DNA of 5,649 nucleotides from the NCBI GenBank assembly GCA_964397775.1, contig CAYNKL010000243.1, positions 1 to 5,649 on the forward strand, in the 5' to 3' direction. This stretch comes from Allosediminivita sp964397775 (GTDB lineage Bacteria > Pseudomonadota > Alphaproteobacteria > Rhodobacterales > Rhodobacteraceae). The translations under genes and the position numbers were made by a program. The notes under the pieces are model-generated. The model had not been told where the DNA came from. It saw nothing but the letters and a program-made list of their open reading frames with translations, and did no database searches. Below, piece by piece: positions 5,064-5,649 of the stretch (positions are counted from its first letter, which is position 1; each line of letters opens with the position of its first letter).

Positions 5064-5649
5064 TTAGCCGATCACCACCGCAATGCTTTCGTAGGGGGCA
5101 AGTTGCAGCTGCCGCGGCAACTGATCCCGCTTCTCGTGGGAGGCGACAAGGCAGACGCCCGCCCCATCGATGCCGTCAGGCAAAGCGACGTCCTGCGGCT
5201 GCCGGGTGAAATTGCCCAGGACCACCAGCCTCTGTTCGCCAAGCCGGCGCTGGTAAGCCATGACGGTCGGGCTGTCTTCAAGAAAAGGTTCAGTCTCGCC
5301 AAAGGCCACGATGTCGCACTCTTTACGAAGGCCGACCAGCTTGCGGTAATGCGCGAGAATACCGTCGGGCTGCGCACTGTCCCGTTCGACATTGATCTCT
5401 GAGGCATTGGGGTTCACCTCAATCCAGGGCGTACCGGTGGTAAAGCCGGCCTGAGGGGCGGGGCTCCATTGCATTGGAGTGCGGGAATTGTCGCGGCTGT
5501 TGCGCCGTGCCCCGGCGATAAACTCTTCAAGCGGCACGCCCGCCGCGATCTGTGCCTCGAAATGGTTCAGCGTCTCGAGATCGCGGTATTGGTCAATGCG
5601 CTCGAAGGGGGCATTCGTCATGCCGATCTCCTCGCCTTGGTAGATGAAG
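5064..5649 (-). CDS. GH13 alpha-glucosidase, C-terminal part (5' end cut by window edge)
   Basis: End of a glycoside hydrolase family 13 enzyme, probably alpha-glucosidase or oligo-1,6-glucosidase, that releases glucose from short alpha-glucosides. The frame is open at the right edge and the first visible residues read FIYQGEEIGMTNAPF, the conserved stretch shortly after the region IV aspartate. The internal methionine at 5621 belongs to this motif and is not the start. SRDNSRTPMQW (visible residues 51-61) is typical of the oligo-1,6-glucosidase, trehalose-6-phosphate hydrolase and sucrose-isomerase branch. Next come the closing helix of the barrel (ILAHYRKLVGLRKE) and the C-terminal beta domain, ending in SIAVVIG. 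The three catalytic acids lie outside the window, so activity and substrate cannot be judged here. About 194 residues are visible, roughly a third of the usual 530-560. No signal can be seen. Confidence 0.93.
   Translation of the reverse strand, partial: FIYQGEEIGMTNAPFERIDQYRDLETLNHFEAQIAAGVPLEEFIAGARRNSRDNSRTPMQWSPAPQAGFTTGTPWIEVNPNASEINVERDSAQPDGILAHYRKLVGLRKECDIVAFGETEPFLEDSPTVMAYQRRLGEQRLVVLGNFTRQPQDVALPDGIDGAGVCLVASHEKRDQLPRQLQLAPYESIAVVIG

Noticed and set aside
5059..5071. Palindrome TCGGCT-T-AGCCGA around the glucosidase stop codon
   Set aside because: A one-base centre cannot form an RNA hairpin without opening the arms, there is no T-run, and half of it is coding sequence. It is probably chance.

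Overview
The window is GC-rich, tightly packed bacterial DNA. Alphaproteobacteria (possibly a Rhodobacteraceae-type organism) is the best guess. Two things support this: the divergent intergenic region has promoter-like elements matching the alphaproteobacterial general-stress sigma factor EcfG (GGAAC-N16-CGTT), and the gene content fits (Tat-exported GMC dehydrogenase, BON protein, GH13 glucosidase). No gene identifies the genus.

Left part (1-3803, all minus strand): a three-gene operon for a periplasmic, membrane-linked flavin dehydrogenase. Transcription order is subunit 3 (Tat signal, gluconate 2-dehydrogenase subunit 3 family), then a GMC-family FAD subunit carrying a four-cysteine cluster, then a triheme cytochrome c cut by the left edge. 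Gaps between genes are 3 and 12 bases. Electrons should pass from the substrate (probably a sugar, sugar acid or polyol) to FAD, perhaps to an Fe-S cluster, then through three hemes to the respiratory chain. The substrate cannot be read from the sequence.

Middle (3804-4241): a leader of about 130 bases with two hairpins, a sigma70-like promoter candidate and a perfect inverted repeat over its -35 box. Upstream of it lies a small coiled-coil gene that has a consensus Shine-Dalgarno but no ordinary start codon where one is expected; ATC sits at the right distance.

Right-middle (4228-4997): a divergent stress-type locus. A very proline-rich acidic small protein is encoded on the minus strand and overlaps the coiled-coil gene. 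A single-BON-domain protein is encoded on the plus strand. The 158 bases between them hold one perfect EcfG-type promoter facing the proline-rich gene and one near-perfect one facing the BON gene. I infer a small general-stress module of three little-characterised proteins.

Right edge (5064-5649, minus strand): the C-terminal part of a GH13 alpha-glucosidase, convergent with the BON gene and cut by the window edge. The long plus-strand open frames opposite the dehydrogenase genes are GC-driven shadows.
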